From contig OZ252114.1 in assembly GCA_965248635.1 (NCBI GenBank), forward strand, positions 868,001 through 932,000: DNA of 64,000 nt. Reading direction: 5' to 3'. Source of the stretch: CBDAPI01 sp965248635 (GTDB lineage Bacteria; Acidobacteriota; UBA6911; RPQK01; CBDAPI01). Shown here piece after piece: positions 36,321-45,768 of the stretch; within the stretch, counting starts at the first letter, position 1, and the number at the start of each line of letters is the position of its first letter. Under the pieces are notes generated by a model. It was not told the DNA's origin and made no database searches. It saw only the letters and a list, made by a program, of their open reading frames with translations. The translations under genes were made by a program, and so were the position numbers.

Positions 36321-38104
36321 CTAAGCAGCTTGCTGGGTTTCAGGGGTCGGCGGGTCGGCTTGAACGGTGGTTAGAATCGCCTCCGAGTGCGGTTGTGCAC
36401 GGCTTTGGGGTCTGGGTGAGAAAGTGTAGTTCCATTTTCCGAGGAAGTTGCTTCTAGCGAAGGAAAGCTGCTCCAGTTGCTGGTCTGAAACCTTGATTCC
36501 TTTCTGGTAAACTCGCCGGTCGCGGTAGGCCTCCACGCGTAGCCCGGTCAGGGTGCGTGTTTTGCGGGCGAAGTCGACGAGGGTCTGAAAACTTTTGAGC
36601 GGCTCTCCGGCCCAGTTCTTGGTGATTTCGCTGAAGAGTCGGTGTTCGATGGGGTTCCACTTGCTGGCGCCCGGGGGATAGTGGGCCACGGTAATGGTGA
36701 GTCCATAGGGGTCGGCGAGCCTCTCCTGGAGAAGCTTCTTCCAGGCGCGAGGGGCGGCTCCGTTGCTTCCGCCACAGTCGGCGAGAACCAGCAGGCGTTG
36801 GGACCGGCGGTAGTGGTCTTGACCGTGCTGACGCCACCAGGTGAGGATGCTGTTGACGGCAAAGGCTGGCGTATCGGCGGACTGCCCCACCACCAGCACG
36901 CCAAAGTTGCGGCCCACATCGTAGATCCCATAGGGGCAGGCCAAGCCCACAGCCTGGGAACGAAAGTCATGGTCTTGGACCTGCGGGGCGTCGCGACACC
37001 AGATCTTACCGGGGTTCTTGAACAGACCGATGAGCTCTTTTTTCTTACTATCGACGCAGATGACCGGGTCGCCGCTCTGGGCGAACTGCTGGCGCAATCG
37101 TTTGATGATCGCGAACTGGGCGTCCCGATAAGGGGAGTTTCCCGCCGACAGGCATTTTCGGTTACTCTTTAACGAATAGCCCAGCTTTTTGAGCAAGCGA
37201 CGCACAGCCGTGGCCGAGATCTTCAGCTGCAGACTTTCGGCCAGGCAGCGGGCGATCTTTTCGGCCGTTTGATGAGTCCATCTCCTGGCCGACATCGGGT
37301 CACCAGCGGTATCCGGCTCCAGCAGGCAACGGATCTGCTCGATTACCTGCGGCGTTTTTTTTCGATGCGTTTTCGACCCCCGCCCGCCTTGCGCACCCGG
37401 CCCCGCCTCACCGAACCGGTCAACAGTTGCCGACGCCCCTTGGCCACGGTCTGGGGGACCAGATCCAGAAGCTCGGCCATCTTCCGGTCACCTCCGTGGC
37501 CCAGTTTGGCCGCCTCCAGGCCGGCGTAGAGCCGTCTTTGCTTCTCATCCAGCAGACTGAAAAACAGGATGATGGCCGCCCTGAGTTCGTCCGGCAGAAA
37601 CTCGCTCTCCAGGGTGGCACCCACCTGCCGGCGATCCTCGCCCTCTTGGCGCATCAACTCCTGACGCCTCCGCTCACCAGCCTCCTCGCTGAGGTAGACG
37701 AAGTTTCCCCCCAAGCGAGTGCGCCCAATCCTGCCTCGGCGCACCTGTCGCAGCAAGGCATGCTTGACCTCCACCTGCAGCACCGACTCCAACTCCGAGG
37801 CGGTGTAGCCCGCTTCGGATCGCTGCACCAACACGGCTGCCGTCTCCTGCAGATTCCCGAATCGGCTGAAGCGGGCCGAGCGCCAGCTCCACAAACCCCG
37901 ACCATCGAAGTCAGCAATCTCCGCCAAGGTGTAGAACCGGCCCCGGTGTGAATAGCTGCTCAGATAGCCCAGTCGTGACAGACCACGGAACACCGTCATG
38001 GTGGCTGTGGTCTCAAGAGCTGCCTTGAGCTCCTCAATCGTGGCTATCCTATTGTCAGTTAACAGGTTGTGCAGTTTCGTATCGCGTTCTCGTGACCTTT
38101 TCAT
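36321..38104 (-). CDS. ISAzo13 family transposase with N-terminal winged-helix extension, joined by -1 frameshift
   Basis: Two overlapping frames make one product. The first (38104 to 37343) has about 160 residues of winged-helix-like sequence (TIEELKAALETTATMTVFRGLSRLGYLSS), then the start of the transposase (LLDEKQRRLYAGLEAAKLGHGG, AELLDLVPQTVAKGRRQLL, GGGRKRIEKK). At a run of eight A (minus strand, 37362-37355) a -1 shift continues TPQVIEQIRCLLEP, then MSARRWTHQTAEKIA and the catalytic core (VLADCGGSNG, HYPPGASKWNPIEHRLFSEI). The stop is at 36321. Without the shift the first frame ends in KKRRR. Either programmed slippage or a lost A explains it. Confidence 0.82.
37355..37362 (-). other. 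A8 slippery run, likely -1 ribosomal frameshift site
   Basis: On the coding strand GAAAAAAAAC places A AAA AAA at a codon boundary; re-reading one base continues the transposase frame. Poly-A slippage of this kind is well known in other IS families such as IS1 and IS3. Confidence 0.55.
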
Positions 38105-38171
38105 TTGGTATAGTTTCCCCTCTACGTATCACACAAGGGGTAATTATACCAACTATTCCCACTCCTTACAA
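38105..38171 (-). promoter_or_regulatory. transposase promoter inside a long inverted repeat
   Basis: On the minus strand TTGTAA (38171-38166), a 17-bp spacer and TATAAT (38148-38143) form a strong promoter. A 17-bp imperfect inverted repeat (38105-38121 and 38136-38152, 15 of 17 positions) overlaps the -10 box on one side and the AGGGG ribosome binding region before the start codon on the other. Transcripts entering from outside would fold the two arms together and mask the ribosome site, while those from the inner promoter would not. Confidence 0.65.
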
Positions 38172-38209
38172 CCGTCGTAACTGCTTAACTTAACGAAGTT
38201 TAATGAGAA

Positions 38210-39187
38210 ATGAGCGGGAAACATCGGGAAGCTACGGGTGGTATTGATGCCCTGAGTACTGTGATTTTGTTTTTGCGCCAGCCCTTAGGGAGCACGGTGC
38301 TGATACTGCTGGGGAGCTTCTTATTGCTTTATGCAGCGGACGCCTGGGCCAGCTTCGGTCTAGTGCTGGTACTCCTGGTCCCTTTCAGCATTGGCTTTGC
38401 AGTGGGATACTCCGGGCCTGTCCCGCCGCTGCTGAGTAGTATTCTCGCCGTTCTGTCTCTTGGCGCCGTCCTTCTGCTTGGTGTCACCCTTGGAGTTGCC
38501 GGCCTGCTTTGCGCTGCGGTTTTCTTAGCCATCGTGATGCTTCCTCTCGTTGCGGGGGCAGTCCTGGCGGTCGCCTCTCGCCGTTTTCTGGAGAAGAACG
38601 CCCGTCGTGCCAGGGCTGCGAAGACACTGTCCGTTCTTCTGCTCGCCAACCTGGGACTGCTCTATGCTGAGAGTCTCCTTCCCCGGACTTTCGAAGCGGA
38701 GACCATCCAAACGGTGCAAGTCCTCGAGCTCTCCGCCCGAGAGGTGTGGAATCGGTTTCTCTTCTACGAAGACTGGGGGCATGAGCGACCTTTCCTGCTC
38801 AAGGTCGGTCTCCCCAGACCGTTATTCACCGTTGGAGAGGTTTCGGCTGCCGGAGACAGAAAAAAGTGTGTTTATGATAAAGGGTACCTGGTCAAAGAAA
38901 TCACCAGCTACATCCCGGCACGAGAGCTGGCTTTCAACGTCATCGAGCAGGTGGGCATCGAGGACCGATCCATTCGTTTGCTGGACGGCAGTTTTCGACT
39001 GGACCCCCTGGGGCCGGGACGCACCCGAGCCACCTTGGTCACCCGATATGTTCCAAAGCTTCAGGCGCGAGTCTTCTGGAGGCCCTGGGAGAAAAGAGTG
39101 ATCCGGTTTCTTCACGAACACATCCTGGACGGGATCGAGGCACAACGGGCAGGTAGAGTGACTCCTGTCTGGGGTTTCGAGCCATGA
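38210..39187 (+). pseudogene. 3' part of the IS-split membrane protein with SRPBCC-like domain
   Basis: The native part runs from 38285: four to five hydrophobic helices (LILLGSFLLLYAADAWASFG, VLVLLVPFSIGFAVGYS, GAVLLLGVTLGVAGLL) followed by a soluble C-terminal domain of about 140 residues that looks like a polyketide-cyclase/START (SRPBCC) fold (LSAREVWNRFLFYEDWG, YVPKLQARVFWRPWEKRVI). The first 25 codons (from an ATG at 38210) come from the insertion sequence end, which is open in the same frame, so a chimeric protein could still be made. It overlaps the next gene by four bases (ATGA). Confidence 0.7.
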
Positions 39188-39726
39188 TCACTCTCCAGTC
39201 CAATGGACAGGTCAGGATGCGAACGGACATCCACTTTCCGGTGTCCATGGAGCAGGCCTGGCAGACGGTGTCGCAGGTGGAATCCTTTGCCTGCATCGAT
39301 TTCTTTCACCGCAAGATCAGAACCTTGGAGCGGCCCGGTGAGCCACCTGGACGGATTCTGATCGACCACCGTTTTCTGGGAGTGCAAATCACCCGAAAAG
39401 GAAAGATCTACGGGTGGCGGGAAGGATCCGGCTACCGCTTCACAGACCTGAGCCGCCGGGACCGGCGCTGCGGGTTCCCACACGTCTACATGTTCACCCT
39501 GCGCCGGGAAGGAGTTGATCGATGCTCCCTGCGGATAGAAATCAACGGCAGGTGGACCACGGGCTGGATGCCGCGTCTCCTGGTCATCTTATGGCTGCAA
39601 CTCATCTTCACAAAAATCACAACTTCCGCCGAGCGGGTCATTCTCGTGGATGCCTGCAAGGCGATAGCTTACAGTGGACTTCCCATGTCGCTGGCCAATC
39701 GAGCTTGCGCCAAGTATCTTTGGTGA
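39184..39726 (+). CDS. SRPBCC-like protein, 180 aa
   Basis: Hypothetical protein whose layout suits a polyketide-cyclase/START-like fold: an early DIHFPVSMEQAWQTVSQVESF segment (strand-helix typical of the fold), a run of beta strands (GRILIDHRFLGVQITRKGKIYGWREG) and a long C-terminal helix (PRLLVILWLQLIFTKITTS) that is hydrophobic enough to touch a membrane. It is translationally coupled to the preceding gene, whose C-terminal domain looks related. Family identity is inferred by pattern only. The following sulfatase start lies at or before its stop. Confidence 0.6.
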   Translation: MITLQSNGQVRMRTDIHFPVSMEQAWQTVSQVESFACIDFFHRKIRTLERPGEPPGRILIDHRFLGVQITRKGKIYGWREGSGYRFTDLSRRDRRCGFPHVYMFTLRREGVDRCSLRIEINGRWTTGWMPRLLVILWLQLIFTKITTSAERVILVDACKAIAYSGLPMSLANRACAKYLW

Positions 39727-39727
39727 C

Positions 39728-41140
39728 GTGGGTATACCCGTTTTCCTGATACTGCTGACCCCGACCCTCTCCGGCACAGCATCGGCTCTACCAGACCCCT
39801 CTCCCAACATCGTCATCATTTTCTCGGATGATCAGGGGTATGCCGATGTGGGCGTGTACCGGGCCACAGGCTTCCAGACTCCCAATCTGGACAGGATGGC
39901 CCGCGAAGGAGTCAGATTCACTGATTTCTACGTTGCCCAGCCGGCTTGCTCGGCGTCCCGGGCAGCCCTGCTGACGGGAACCTATCCGAACCGATTCGGC
40001 ATCCACGGTGCGCTCGGTCCCACCGTGAAAATCGGGATCCACTCGAGGGAAGTCACCATTGCGGAGATGCTCAAGGGGGTTGGCTATACAACGGCCATCT
40101 TCGGCAAGTGGCACCTGGGGCGCCCTGAGGTATTTCTTCCCACCCGGCACGGCTTTGACGAGTATTTCGGTCTACCCTATTCCAACGACATGTGGCCCTT
40201 CCGTCCGGGAGCGCCGGACCACATTCCCGATCTCCCCTTGATCAAAGGCGAAAGGGTCATCGCGCTCAACCCGGATCAGAGCAAGCTGACCCGGCAGTAT
40301 ACGGAACGAGCCGTGCGCTTCATTCACCGCAACCGGCATCGGCCTTTCTTTCTCTACGTTCCTCACAACATGCCTCACGTCCCGCTCTCCGTTTCCGGAA
40401 AGTTCAAGGGACGCTCTCAGCAGGGCCTCTACGGCGATGTCATCAGCGAGATCGACTGGTCGGTTGGGAAGATTCTGGCAGCCATCAGGAAGAACGGTCT
40501 GGACCGCCGAACGCTCGTCATTTTCGCTTCCGACAACGGTCCCTGGCTGGGCTACGGAGATCATGCCGGCTCGGCAGGCCCTCTGCGAGAAGGCAAGGGC
40601 ACCACCTGGGAGGGCGGAGTCCGGGTCCCGGCCATCATGCGCTGGCCGGGCCAAATCCCGGCTAATTCCCTCAGCAGGGAACCCGCCATGACGATCGATC
40701 TGCTGCCTACGATTGCCGGAATCACGGGGGCAGAGTTGCCCGCGCACGGCATCGATGGACTCGATATCTGGCCCCTCATCAATGGGACGGAGGGAGCCAG
40801 GAGCCCCCACCAGGCGTATTTCTTCTATAACCGACGCAACGAGCTTCAGGCCCTGCGCAGCGGTCACTGGAAACTTCATGTGCCGCACATGTACTGGACG
40901 CTGGGGGGGCGTGAGCCGGGGAGCGGCGGGACACCGGCCCGCTATGACTACGTCGAGACCGAATTGGGCCTCTACGATCTACACAGTGACATCGGTGAGA
41001 CAAACAATGTGGCCGGGGAGCATCCCGAGGTGGTGAAGAGACTGCTGGCCCTGGCCGAACGCGCCAGAAGGGACATGGGTGACTCTTTGACCGATCGGCA
41101 GGGAGAGAATGTACGGGACCCGGGCCGGGTTCAGGAGTAG
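39728..41140 (+). CDS. sulfatase (arylsulfatase type, formylglycine-dependent)
   Basis: Exported sulfate ester hydrolase. The N-terminus carries a signal (IPVFLILLTPTLSGTASA), then the metal-binding NIVIIFSDDQGYADVG, the modification site CSASR (Cys near residue 74, converted to formylglycine), the following LLTGTYPNRFG, and KWHLG, HNMPHVPL and FASDNGP later. About 470 aa, normal. A GTG at 39728 gives a clean signal peptide; an ATG at 39674 inside the previous gene is the alternative. It is the fourth gene of the TetR operon; substrate not predictable, possibly a sulfated glycan. No formylglycine-generating enzyme lies in the window. Confidence 0.92.
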   Translation: MGIPVFLILLTPTLSGTASALPDPSPNIVIIFSDDQGYADVGVYRATGFQTPNLDRMAREGVRFTDFYVAQPACSASRAALLTGTYPNRFGIHGALGPTVKIGIHSREVTIAEMLKGVGYTTAIFGKWHLGRPEVFLPTRHGFDEYFGLPYSNDMWPFRPGAPDHIPDLPLIKGERVIALNPDQSKLTRQYTERAVRFIHRNRHRPFFLYVPHNMPHVPLSVSGKFKGRSQQGLYGDVISEIDWSVGKILAAIRKNGLDRRTLVIFASDNGPWLGYGDHAGSAGPLREGKGTTWEGGVRVPAIMRWPGQIPANSLSREPAMTIDLLPTIAGITGAELPAHGIDGLDIWPLINGTEGARSPHQAYFFYNRRNELQALRSGHWKLHVPHMYWTLGGREPGSGGTPARYDYVETELGLYDLHSDIGETNNVAGEHPEVVKRLLALAERARRDMGDSLTDRQGENVRDPGRVQE

Positions 41141-41145
41141 GTTTG

Positions 41146-42387
41146 ATGCCCGCAAAGCTCCAAATCTCCATCACCTTATCAATCGTTTTTGCGGCTTCCG
41201 CTTTGCCCGTCCCATCCAACCATCTCGAGCTCGAGATGGGAGAGAGAATCATCTTCCTGGGGGGAACCTTCTTTGACCGGGCCCGCTCCCATGGTTTTCT
41301 TGAGACTCTTCTGACCGCGGAAAACCCGCATCTCTATCTCAAGTTCAGGAATATGGGCTGGCCGGGCGACACCGCCCAGGTGCAGCTTCGACCGTTGAAC
41401 TTCGGGAGCCTGGAAGACCATCTGCGGGACCAGAAAGCCTCGCTGGTATTCCTGGCCTACGGAATGAGCGAGGCCACCGCCGGGCCAGAGGGACTGGACG
41501 ACTTCCGGGAGGCTTGCCGGCGACTGGTCGATATCGTTCAGACAGTCGGCGCCCGACCGGTTCTCGTTTCCCCAATCCGGCACGAGAAGAGCAGCTCTCC
41601 GTCTGCTCGGGTCGACCTTCACAACTCCCACCTGCGACTTTACACTCGGGAGATCAGAGATCTGGCCCGGGCCGAAGGGCTCCCCTTCGTGAACCTGTTC
41701 GAAGACCTGCCCAGGGGCACCGCGCCGCTTACCGACAATGGCATTCATCTGAATGGGAGAGGTTACTGGCTGAGTGCTCTGGCCATTTTGCAGGGAGTCG
41801 GGCTTCCCCACAGACCGTGGGAGATCTGGGTGGATCTGAGAAAAGGATCGGTGGAGTCCAGCGGCACCAGTTTGACAGTGACGTCTCTGGAAGTCCCACT
41901 ACGGTTCCAGACATTCGATGAGGCGCTGCCGCTCCAGCACCCTGCAGAGGGACACCACTCCAGTCAACAACGCCAGCTGAGTGTGGCCGGTCTGCCTCCG
42001 GGTTCCTACCAGATTCTAATAGACGGAGGGGTAGTAATGGAGGCGAGTCATCACGAACTTGCCAAGGGGGTGCAGGTCGTCAACGGGCCGGAGTATCGCC
42101 AGGCGGGAGATCTCCGGAAACTCATTCTCGAGAAGAACCGGCACTTTTTCCACCGCTGGCGGGCCCACAACGGCGAGTACATCTACGGGCGCAGATCGAT
42201 GACCGATCGCCATATTTACGGGGATCAGGGCGACGATCTGGACGGCCGGGGAAATGCCGGAAACCCTCAATTCGACGGCGAGATGGCCGAGTTCGATGGA
42301 TTGATCCGGAAACTCGAGGCGGAGATTCACCTGCGAGCGCAACCGCAGCCTCACACCTATGAGTTGAAACCCCTCCGGGAGTACTAA
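41146..42387 (+). CDS. SGNH/GDSL hydrolase family protein, secreted
   Basis: Probable esterase-like secreted protein. A signal peptide (ISITLSIVFAASALPVPS) is followed by an SGNH-type domain to about residue 225: block I is weak (IIFLGGTFFDRA, lacking a clear GDS), then the block III-like LVFLAYGMSE, and the C-terminal DNGIHLNGRGYW that matches the catalytic DxxH block. The remainder is a beta-rich extension found in similar proteins near PVC cytochromes. AGGAG precedes the ATG at 41146. Weak block I makes activity uncertain. Only 5 bp separate it from the sulfatase. Confidence 0.75.
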   Translation: MPAKLQISITLSIVFAASALPVPSNHLELEMGERIIFLGGTFFDRARSHGFLETLLTAENPHLYLKFRNMGWPGDTAQVQLRPLNFGSLEDHLRDQKASLVFLAYGMSEATAGPEGLDDFREACRRLVDIVQTVGARPVLVSPIRHEKSSSPSARVDLHNSHLRLYTREIRDLARAEGLPFVNLFEDLPRGTAPLTDNGIHLNGRGYWLSALAILQGVGLPHRPWEIWVDLRKGSVESSGTSLTVTSLEVPLRFQTFDEALPLQHPAEGHHSSQQRQLSVAGLPPGSYQILIDGGVVMEASHHELAKGVQVVNGPEYRQAGDLRKLILEKNRHFFHRWRAHNGEYIYGRRSMTDRHIYGDQGDDLDGRGNAGNPQFDGEMAEFDGLIRKLEAEIHLRAQPQPHTYELKPLREY

Positions 42388-42402
42388 GTGGAGAATCCCC
42401 GC

Positions 42403-45400
42403 ATGCGCCAGTTCATTCTCCTTTTGCTGTTATTACTCTCCACCTGCCAGCGGCTGCCGACCGATCCCTCCGATCCCGAGATCGAGCGGAGCCAGTTTGT
42501 GGTGGCTCCGGGCTATGAAGTTTCTCTATTCGCTGCCGAGCCGATGCTGGCCAATCCGGTTCAGATGGCCTGGGACACCCGGGGGCGTCTCTGGGTGCTT
42601 TGCTCGCCGACCTACCCGCAGCTGGAACCGGGAGAGGAGCCCGCTGATTTCCTGGTGATTCTGGAGGATGCTGACGAGGATGGCCGGGCCGACCGCCACA
42701 CCGTGTTCGCCGACGGACTGCTGGTACCGACAGGATTCGAATTCGGTGACGGGGGCGTTTACGTCGCCAATCAACCCGACCTGCTTTTTCTCGCTGACAC
42801 CAATGGGGACGACCGGGCCGATGTTCGAAAGACACTGTTGTCCGGCTTCGGCACTGAGGATAACCACCATGCCATCAGCGCCTTCACCTGGGGACCGGGA
42901 GGCAACCTCTATTTCCAGTCGGGGATCTTCCTGCACACCCAGGTGGAGACCCCTCACGGGCTGATTCGGGCTGACGACGGTGCAGTTTTCGAATTCCGAC
43001 CGCGGGAATTGAAGCTGGGTCTTCACGTCTATGGAACCGGAACCAATCCCTGGGGCCATGCCTTTGATCGCTGGGGCCAGAACTTCTTGACCGAGGGCCC
43101 GCAGGGAGGGATCTGGTATCTCACGCCCGGACAGGTCCCTTTCTGGGCCAAACAGCGAGTGCCCGGGATCAAGCAACCTCCCAAGTCATGCGGGGTCACT
43201 TTCGCCAGCGGAGGTCATTTGCCCGGTGACATGCAGGATGTGTTCGTCCTGAACGCCTTCAAGAATCGAGCGGTCCATCGCTATCGTCTGGACGATGACA
43301 GTTCGGGCTTTTCTGCCCAGGAAATCGTGCCTCCGCTGATCGTCTCGAAGGAAGAGTACTTTCGACCCGTGGACGTCAAGATGGGACCGGACGGCGCGAT
43401 TTACATACTCGACTGGTACAACCCGATCATCGGCCACATGCAGTACAACTTTCGTGATCCTCGCCGCGACCACAATCATGGTCGGGTCTGGCGGATCACA
43501 GCAAGAGGGCGTCCGCCGCTCGATGGACCCGATATCGAGGGGAGCCCGATCCTACAACTGCTGGACAATCTGAGATCTCCAGAACTGTACACGCGTCAAC
43601 AGAGCCGCAGAAGACTCTACGAACTTGACCCTCAGGCGGTGGCCTCCAACCTGCACGAGTGGGTTGCGAAACTGGATCCGTCGGATCCTGACTACGAGGA
43701 AGCCCGCTTGAACGCTCTCTGGGCCTATCAAACGGTTGATCGCGTGGCCCCGGTGCTGCTCAAGGACCTTCTCCGTTCTTCGGACTCCCGGGTGCGGGCT
43801 GCGTCGACCCGAGTGCTTCGCTACTGGCGCGATCGGGTTCCTGACGCGCTCGATGAACTGGCCGTGCAAATCGAGGACAGCCATCCTCGAGTGCGGCTCG
43901 AAGCTCTGGTGGCCTTGAGCCACATCCCTTCCCTGCGTTCCATGGAGTTGGCTCTGAGTGTTCTCAATCAGGCTATGGATCGCTATCTGGAGTATGCACT
44001 GACACTGACGGTCAATGCCCTGCGGGAGATCTGGGAGCCGGCCTATGCCGCTGGTCGCTTCGACTTTGGAGGGCCCGATCGGTTGAGCTTTGTTGTGGGG
44101 ACAGTCCCCTCCCAGGGAGCCGCCGGCGAACTGCTGGTGCAGCTGATGGATGGGCGGGTCTCGCTCCAGGATCGATCCCAGGTCGTGCAATTGATTGCTC
44201 AGAACGGGAACCCCCAGGTGCTGGCTGATCTTGTCCGATTTGCGGAAGACAATTTTGACGCTCCCCTTCTCACGGAAAGCATGGAGGCGCTCACTGTTGC
44301 TGCGCGTGAACGAAATGTGGTTCCTGTCAGAAATCTCGGCTTCCCCAGGGGCCAGTTCGCTCATCGGAACGAAAAACTCAAGGCCGCCGCCATCCGGCTG
44401 GCGGGGGCCTGGGGCCATGAGATTCACAACACCTTCCGCAATTATCTCAGTCTTGGATCGCCCCGGATCGATGCCGCGGTGGTGGACGGGCTGGTTTTTC
44501 TGGGCGACGAGAAGAGCCGCGAAGTTCTGATCGAGATCAGTGAAACGAGCTCGCGCGATCTGCAGGTCCGGGCAACAGGTGCCCTGGCCTCCCTCGATCT
44601 GCCGCAGGCGAGCCGGCGTGCGGCGGCCTTGCTGGCCGCGACGGATACCGTTGAACCCGCTCGCCTGCTGGCTGCCTTTCTGGGAAGAGAAGGGGGTGCC
44701 CGAAGTCTGGCCCTGGCCCTGGCCCATGTTGATCTGAACCCTGACTCGTCGAAACTCGCTCTCCGCTATCTCAACTCGGTAGGAACACGCGTCCCCGAGC
44801 TACGACAGGTCTTTTCCGACTCAGCGGGATTGAGTTCAGAACCTCTCGAGTTGTCTCCAGTAGAGGTCGCCAGGCTGGTCCGCCAGGTTGAGAACTCCGG
44901 CGATGCCGGCCGCGGCGAGGAACTGTTCCGAAGCCCTGAGCTAAACTGTCTTCAGTGCCACGCGATCGGGGGTGGAGGGGGACATCTGGGACCGGATTTG
45001 AGCGGGCTTGGAACCGGGTCCCCGCTGGATTACATCGTGGAATCGGTTCTCTTCCCCAACCAGCAGATCAGGGAGGGATACGAAGCCTGGGAGGTTTCCA
45101 CCCGCGACGGAGACTTCCAATCCGGGATCCTGGTCAGAGACACAGGAGACGAGATGGTTTTACGCGACGCCGTTCACGAAGAGATCGCTGTCCCGCTGGA
45201 GAAGGTGGTCAGCCGGAGACCGACGGGTTCTCTCATGCCGGATGGTTTGACGATTCCTCTCACACGGGCCGAGCTGGTTGATCTGCTCCGCTTTGTTTCC
45301 GAGGCCGGAACGCCGGGGCCCTTCTCCGTTCCCGATCGTCCGATCGTGCGGACCTGGCGGGTGCTGGAGAGTCTTCCCGCTGACCTGACAGCTTTGGTTC

Positions 45401-45768
45401 AAAAGCATGAGGTCCTGCCGGCTGGTGTCGAGGAACTGGAGTGGACTCCGCGATACAGCCTGGTGTCGGGACTGCTTCCCGTGACAGCGTTTCGGAGCCG
45501 GAGTCGGCTCCCGGTCCTGGCTCGCTGTCGTCTCGAAGTCACCACCCCCGGCCTGGTTGGACTTCGAGTAAACTCCACAACCGGGCTCCAGCTCTGGATC
45601 GACCGTCAACCAGTGAGTCTGCAGGCAAGACCCGTATTCGAGCTGGACCAGGGAGAGCATCATTTCACCCTTGCCATTGATCCGAGCCGGGTCGGGGAAG
45701 GAATTCAGGTCGAGTTTGTGCGAGTGCCGGCGTCGCCGGGTCGATTTCAGGTGATCAATGGACGCTAA
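42403..45768 (+). CDS. PVC-type haem-binding protein with propeller and HEAT repeats
   Basis: Large lipoprotein-like exported protein: FILLLLLLLSTCQRL gives a lipobox with Cys near residue 15. Residues about 25-380 form a membrane-bound-dehydrogenase type propeller (GYEVSLFAAEPMLANPVQMAWD, GPQGGIWYLTPGQ, MGPDGAIYILDWYNP). HEAT-like helical repeats occupy the middle, then a C-type cytochrome domain with CLQCH near residue 849 and a LGPDLSGLG turn, then a C-terminal beta domain. Such proteins are thought to pass electrons from periplasmic oxidations; substrate unknown. An in-frame GTG at 42388 abuts the previous stop, but GGAG points to the ATG at 42403. The end overlaps the next gene by 11 bp. 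Confidence 0.9.
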   Translation: MRQFILLLLLLLSTCQRLPTDPSDPEIERSQFVVAPGYEVSLFAAEPMLANPVQMAWDTRGRLWVLCSPTYPQLEPGEEPADFLVILEDADEDGRADRHTVFADGLLVPTGFEFGDGGVYVANQPDLLFLADTNGDDRADVRKTLLSGFGTEDNHHAISAFTWGPGGNLYFQSGIFLHTQVETPHGLIRADDGAVFEFRPRELKLGLHVYGTGTNPWGHAFDRWGQNFLTEGPQGGIWYLTPGQVPFWAKQRVPGIKQPPKSCGVTFASGGHLPGDMQDVFVLNAFKNRAVHRYRLDDDSSGFSAQEIVPPLIVSKEEYFRPVDVKMGPDGAIYILDWYNPIIGHMQYNFRDPRRDHNHGRVWRITARGRPPLDGPDIEGSPILQLLDNLRSPELYTRQQSRRRLYELDPQAVASNLHEWVAKLDPSDPDYEEARLNALWAYQTVDRVAPVLLKDLLRSSDSRVRAASTRVLRYWRDRVPDALDELAVQIEDSHPRVRLEALVALSHIPSLRSMELALSVLNQAMDRYLEYALTLTVNALREIWEPAYAAGRFDFGGPDRLSFVVGTVPSQGAAGELLVQLMDGRVSLQDRSQVVQLIAQNGNPQVLADLVRFAEDNFDAPLLTESMEALTVAARERNVVPVRNLGFPRGQFAHRNEKLKAAAIRLAGAWGHEIHNTFRNYLSLGSPRIDAAVVDGLVFLGDEKSREVLIEISETSSRDLQVRATGALASLDLPQASRRAAALLAATDTVEPARLLAAFLGREGGARSLALALAHVDLNPDSSKLALRYLNSVGTRVPELRQVFSDSAGLSSEPLELSPVEVARLVRQVENSGDAGRGEELFRSPELNCLQCHAIGGGGGHLGPDLSGLGTGSPLDYIVESVLFPNQQIREGYEAWEVSTRDGDFQSGILVRDTGDEMVLRDAVHEEIAVPLEKVVSRRPTGSLMPDGLTIPLTRAELVDLLRFVSEAGTPGPFSVPDRPIVRTWRVLESLPADLTALVQKHEVLPAGVEELEWTPRYSLVSGLLPVTAFRSRSRLPVLARCRLEVTTPGLVGLRVNSTTGLQLWIDRQPVSLQARPVFELDQGEHHFTLAIDPSRVGEGIQVEFVRVPASPGRFQVINGR

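Larger units (their letters stand above)
36289..38284 (-). mobile_element. ISAzo13-type insertion sequence, complete, 1996 bp
   Basis: The element begins GGGTCGGCGC at 36289 and ends GCGCCAGCCC at 38284. The two ends, read inward, match at 16 of the first 25 positions (GGGnnGGCGC then AA and AA), so they are terminal inverted repeats. It is flanked by a direct repeat TTA (36286-36288 and 38285-38287), consistent with a short target duplication; CTTA is a possible longer reading. It carries one transposase unit on the minus strand with its own promoter. It interrupts the second gene of the TetR operon. Confidence 0.8.

Noticed and set aside
38210..38284. Native start of the SRPBCC-like membrane protein at the ATG of 38210
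   Set aside because: This stretch lies inside the insertion sequence; the native start is at 36229, coupled to the TetR gene.
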